From: Ailanthus altissimus
Taxonomy: Eukaryota > Streptophyta > Magnoliopsida > Sapindales > Simaroubaceae
Direction: 5' to 3'
DNA length: 64,000 nucleotides
NCBI GenBank assembly: GCA_946807835.1
Contig: OX327691.1
Span: 16,853,688 to 16,917,687 of the forward strand
Under the pieces are notes generated by a model. That model did not search any database and had not been told where the DNA came from. It worked only from the letters and a program-made list of their open reading frames with translations. Below, one piece after another: positions 62,095 through 64,000 of this stretch (position 1 is its first letter; each line of letters opens with the position of its first letter). The position numbers and the translations under genes are program-made.

Positions 62095-62234
62095 CCTTTA
62101 TTTAGTGTTTATCGTGACCTGAACTCTGAGAGTGAGAAAAAACTTGGACACTGAAAGCTGTAATATTGTTCTGATCATCAGTCCTGCAAATCTATTTGGA
62201 CGGCGAGAAAGAGCAAGACAAAGGGTTTAGCACA

Positions 62235-64000
62235 ATGCCTACCGGAGGTTTTGCCGTCAACGGAGCCGTTGACAACTTTTCCGGAAAGATAACGATGTCA
62301 GTGGTGATCACCTGCATCGTGGCTGCATCCAGTGGCCTCATTTTCGGCTACGACATCGGAATTTCAGGTCTGTGTCCTCCTTGACCCTTTATTCCCTTCT
62401 TAGCTATTACATATATCATCTGTAGATTTCTTTTTTCTTATCTGTTCAAAGTTCTTTTAGCTTCATTACATTTAAGAAGATTTTCTTTCTTTGGGTATCC
62501 TCTGCAATAAGTAAGCTCGTTGAAAAACATTCATGGACTTGGCTTGGCACCATTAATTAGCTGCGCCATTTTTAAGTAATTAGAAGCTAAATGAGAGCTG
62601 GAGATAGGTTTCCTCAAGGAAGTAAAATAACCAATCTGTTGCCAGAAATTAACGGTTCGGCTTCGGGAAATTAGAATTTTCACTGGTTATCCTTATTAAA
62701 GCAGATAAACCTTGGTGAGGAAAAAAAAGAAACACACATTTGCAACACTTTTCTCAGTTTCTTCTTAGTTGTTGGTACACGTGCAATCTAGTTAGGTTTA
62801 GATTCTTTTTTATTTCTATATATTTTATTAGAGTTTTAAAAAAATAATTAGAGGCCAAATAAAACTAAAAAATAAAAAATATAAGGAGCTCATACCGTTG
62901 AAAAATCCTTAAGATAAAAATAAAATATATAGAGAACTCTGCTGTTGACTGGTAGATGAATTACCAGGCGCTCAAAAACCAAACACCGCACACAAGCTTC
63001 TAAAGTTAGGATTGTCAATTACTTTGCTTAGATGCTTAATTTAGCCAACCTCTAGGGAGAAAATTAATGCTATATGACGAAGATTATTGTCCTTTAGTGC
63101 ATTAGTTCCCGATATTTTGCCAGTCAATTTATAATACCGAGTAATTGATTAGACATTTTAAAACAAAAAATGGACAATCAACTTTGACGTTTGTGTTCAT
63201 GTTATTTTTTTTTCTCCATTTTCTTTTGTAGTCAATTTCTTTTGATAGTTATATGTATATTTCTTTAGCATTTTGTAATGGACTAACAGGTTGACAGCTG
63301 AATGTTTCTATCCTAGAATTAACATTTTCATGCAAGTGATGCAATGAAGAGAGTCAGAGTGGTTCAATAATTGAATGGCTTGATTTAAGTTGGACAAAAT
63401 TGTGATAATATTCATCTGAACGTAGCATATCATCAGCCCCAATCATATGTAGAACACAATCATATGGTGTCACTTTAGCACCATGTTGAGTGTAGGCACC
63501 AACTCAAGGCACATAATAGTGGTTGATTTACGGAAATTGAATTTTCTTATGACTTTCAATAGTGATCATATTTGAGAACAATGTTTTTACTAAAAACAGT
63601 AGTAAAATGAAATAGACTTCATTTTTAAGCTCTACACCATCGTCTGAACACTGGACTTTAATTATTTTTATTTTTGATAAACAACTTGCAAAAGTGGAAC
63701 ATGTTTGTCTTTTCGGCAAAAATTCTCTCAATAAGCAAATTGGTAGAATCTAAGAGTAACATGTTGATTTACATATTTTCTGTCACTTACATATTTTCTT
63801 GGTATATTGCCACCAATTTGCAGGAGGTGTAACCACAATGGCACCATTTCTGGAGAAATTTTTCCCTTCAGTGTTGAGAAAATCCGCTGACATCAAAACG
63901 AACGTCTATTGCATATATGATAGCCACGTTTTAACAGCATTTACATCTTCACTGTATATAGCAGGCTTAGCCTCATCTCTTGTAGCAAGCCGCCTTACAG
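62235..64000 (+). CDS. STP-type sugar/H+ symporter, N-terminal part (runs off the window)
   Basis: Exon 1 is 62235-62367 and exon 2 starts at 63824 and continues past 64000; the intron (1456 bp) is GT-AG and the junction rebuilds the family motif [19 protein letters not shown]. About 103 residues are visible: cytosolic N-terminus ([20 protein letters not shown]), transmembrane helix 1 ([20 protein letters not shown]), an extracellular loop with a cysteine ([10 protein letters not shown]) and the start of helix 2 ([18 protein letters not shown]). STP proteins are plasma-membrane monosaccharide/H+ symporters of the major facilitator superfamily, about 500 aa with 12 helices. Which STP member this is cannot be told from the fragment. 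An in-frame TTG upstream is not needed. Confidence 0.92.

Overview
The window looks like nuclear DNA from a flowering plant, most likely a eudicot. The evidence is spliced genes with GT-AG introns, plant-specific families (a DUF4057 protein, an APUM-type Pumilio protein, a MIK2-like LRR receptor kinase, an STP-type sugar carrier), very AT-rich spacers and abundant Ty1/copia and MITE debris. Citrus or a relative is my guess from the look of the proteins; this is inference, not proof.

Layout. 1-4.5 kb is transposon-derived: two consecutive 3' ends of one LTR family, a degenerate 34-bp tandem array, an LTR-like TATA region and an 801-bp Tourist-like MITE. A tRNA-Lys(CTT) gene lies at 4808-4880. 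A five-exon DUF4057 gene spans 9268-12001 (+). 12.4-15.3 kb holds two dispersed repeat families that recur near 61 kb and 43.5 kb. A five-exon PUF/Pumilio gene spans 17685-23741 (+). An intron-retaining annexin pseudogene lies at 24805-27137 (-). A Mutator-type MITE with a near-perfect 9-bp target duplication lies at 27310-28329.

28.5-38 kb is a nest of retrotransposons. A decayed Ty1/copia element on + is split by a 2330-bp solo LTR (29756-32085, 5-bp target duplication CTAAG). A second decayed copy of the same family lies in inverted orientation (about 37.1 to 34.4 kb) and keeps gag and integrase but lacks reverse transcriptase. 38.5-48.6 kb is a tandem pair of MIK2-like LRR receptor kinase loci on -. 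The distal one is a heavily damaged pseudogene with a 1.7-kb insertion in its kinase catalytic region and a repeat at its 5' end. The proximal one has intact LRR and kinase halves separated by a single frame change. A seven-exon SC35-like SR splicing factor gene spans 51193-54429 (-). 54.5-61.5 kb is intergenic and repeat-rich. The first two exons of an STP-type sugar/H+ symporter run off the right edge (62235 to beyond 64000, +).

How the genes relate. There is no operon-like logic; these are independent plant transcription units. The apparently intact genes cover RNA regulation (PUF, SC35), sugar uptake (STP) and a protein of unknown function with a repeated SGNDIF motif. The most testable points are Pumilio-type binding sites next to both ends of the PUF reading frame (one overlapping a 7-codon uORF), the ATGA overlap that splits the receptor kinase, the repeated motif of the DUF4057 protein, and the precisely delimited mobile elements. 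I did not find a clearly new multi-gene system.
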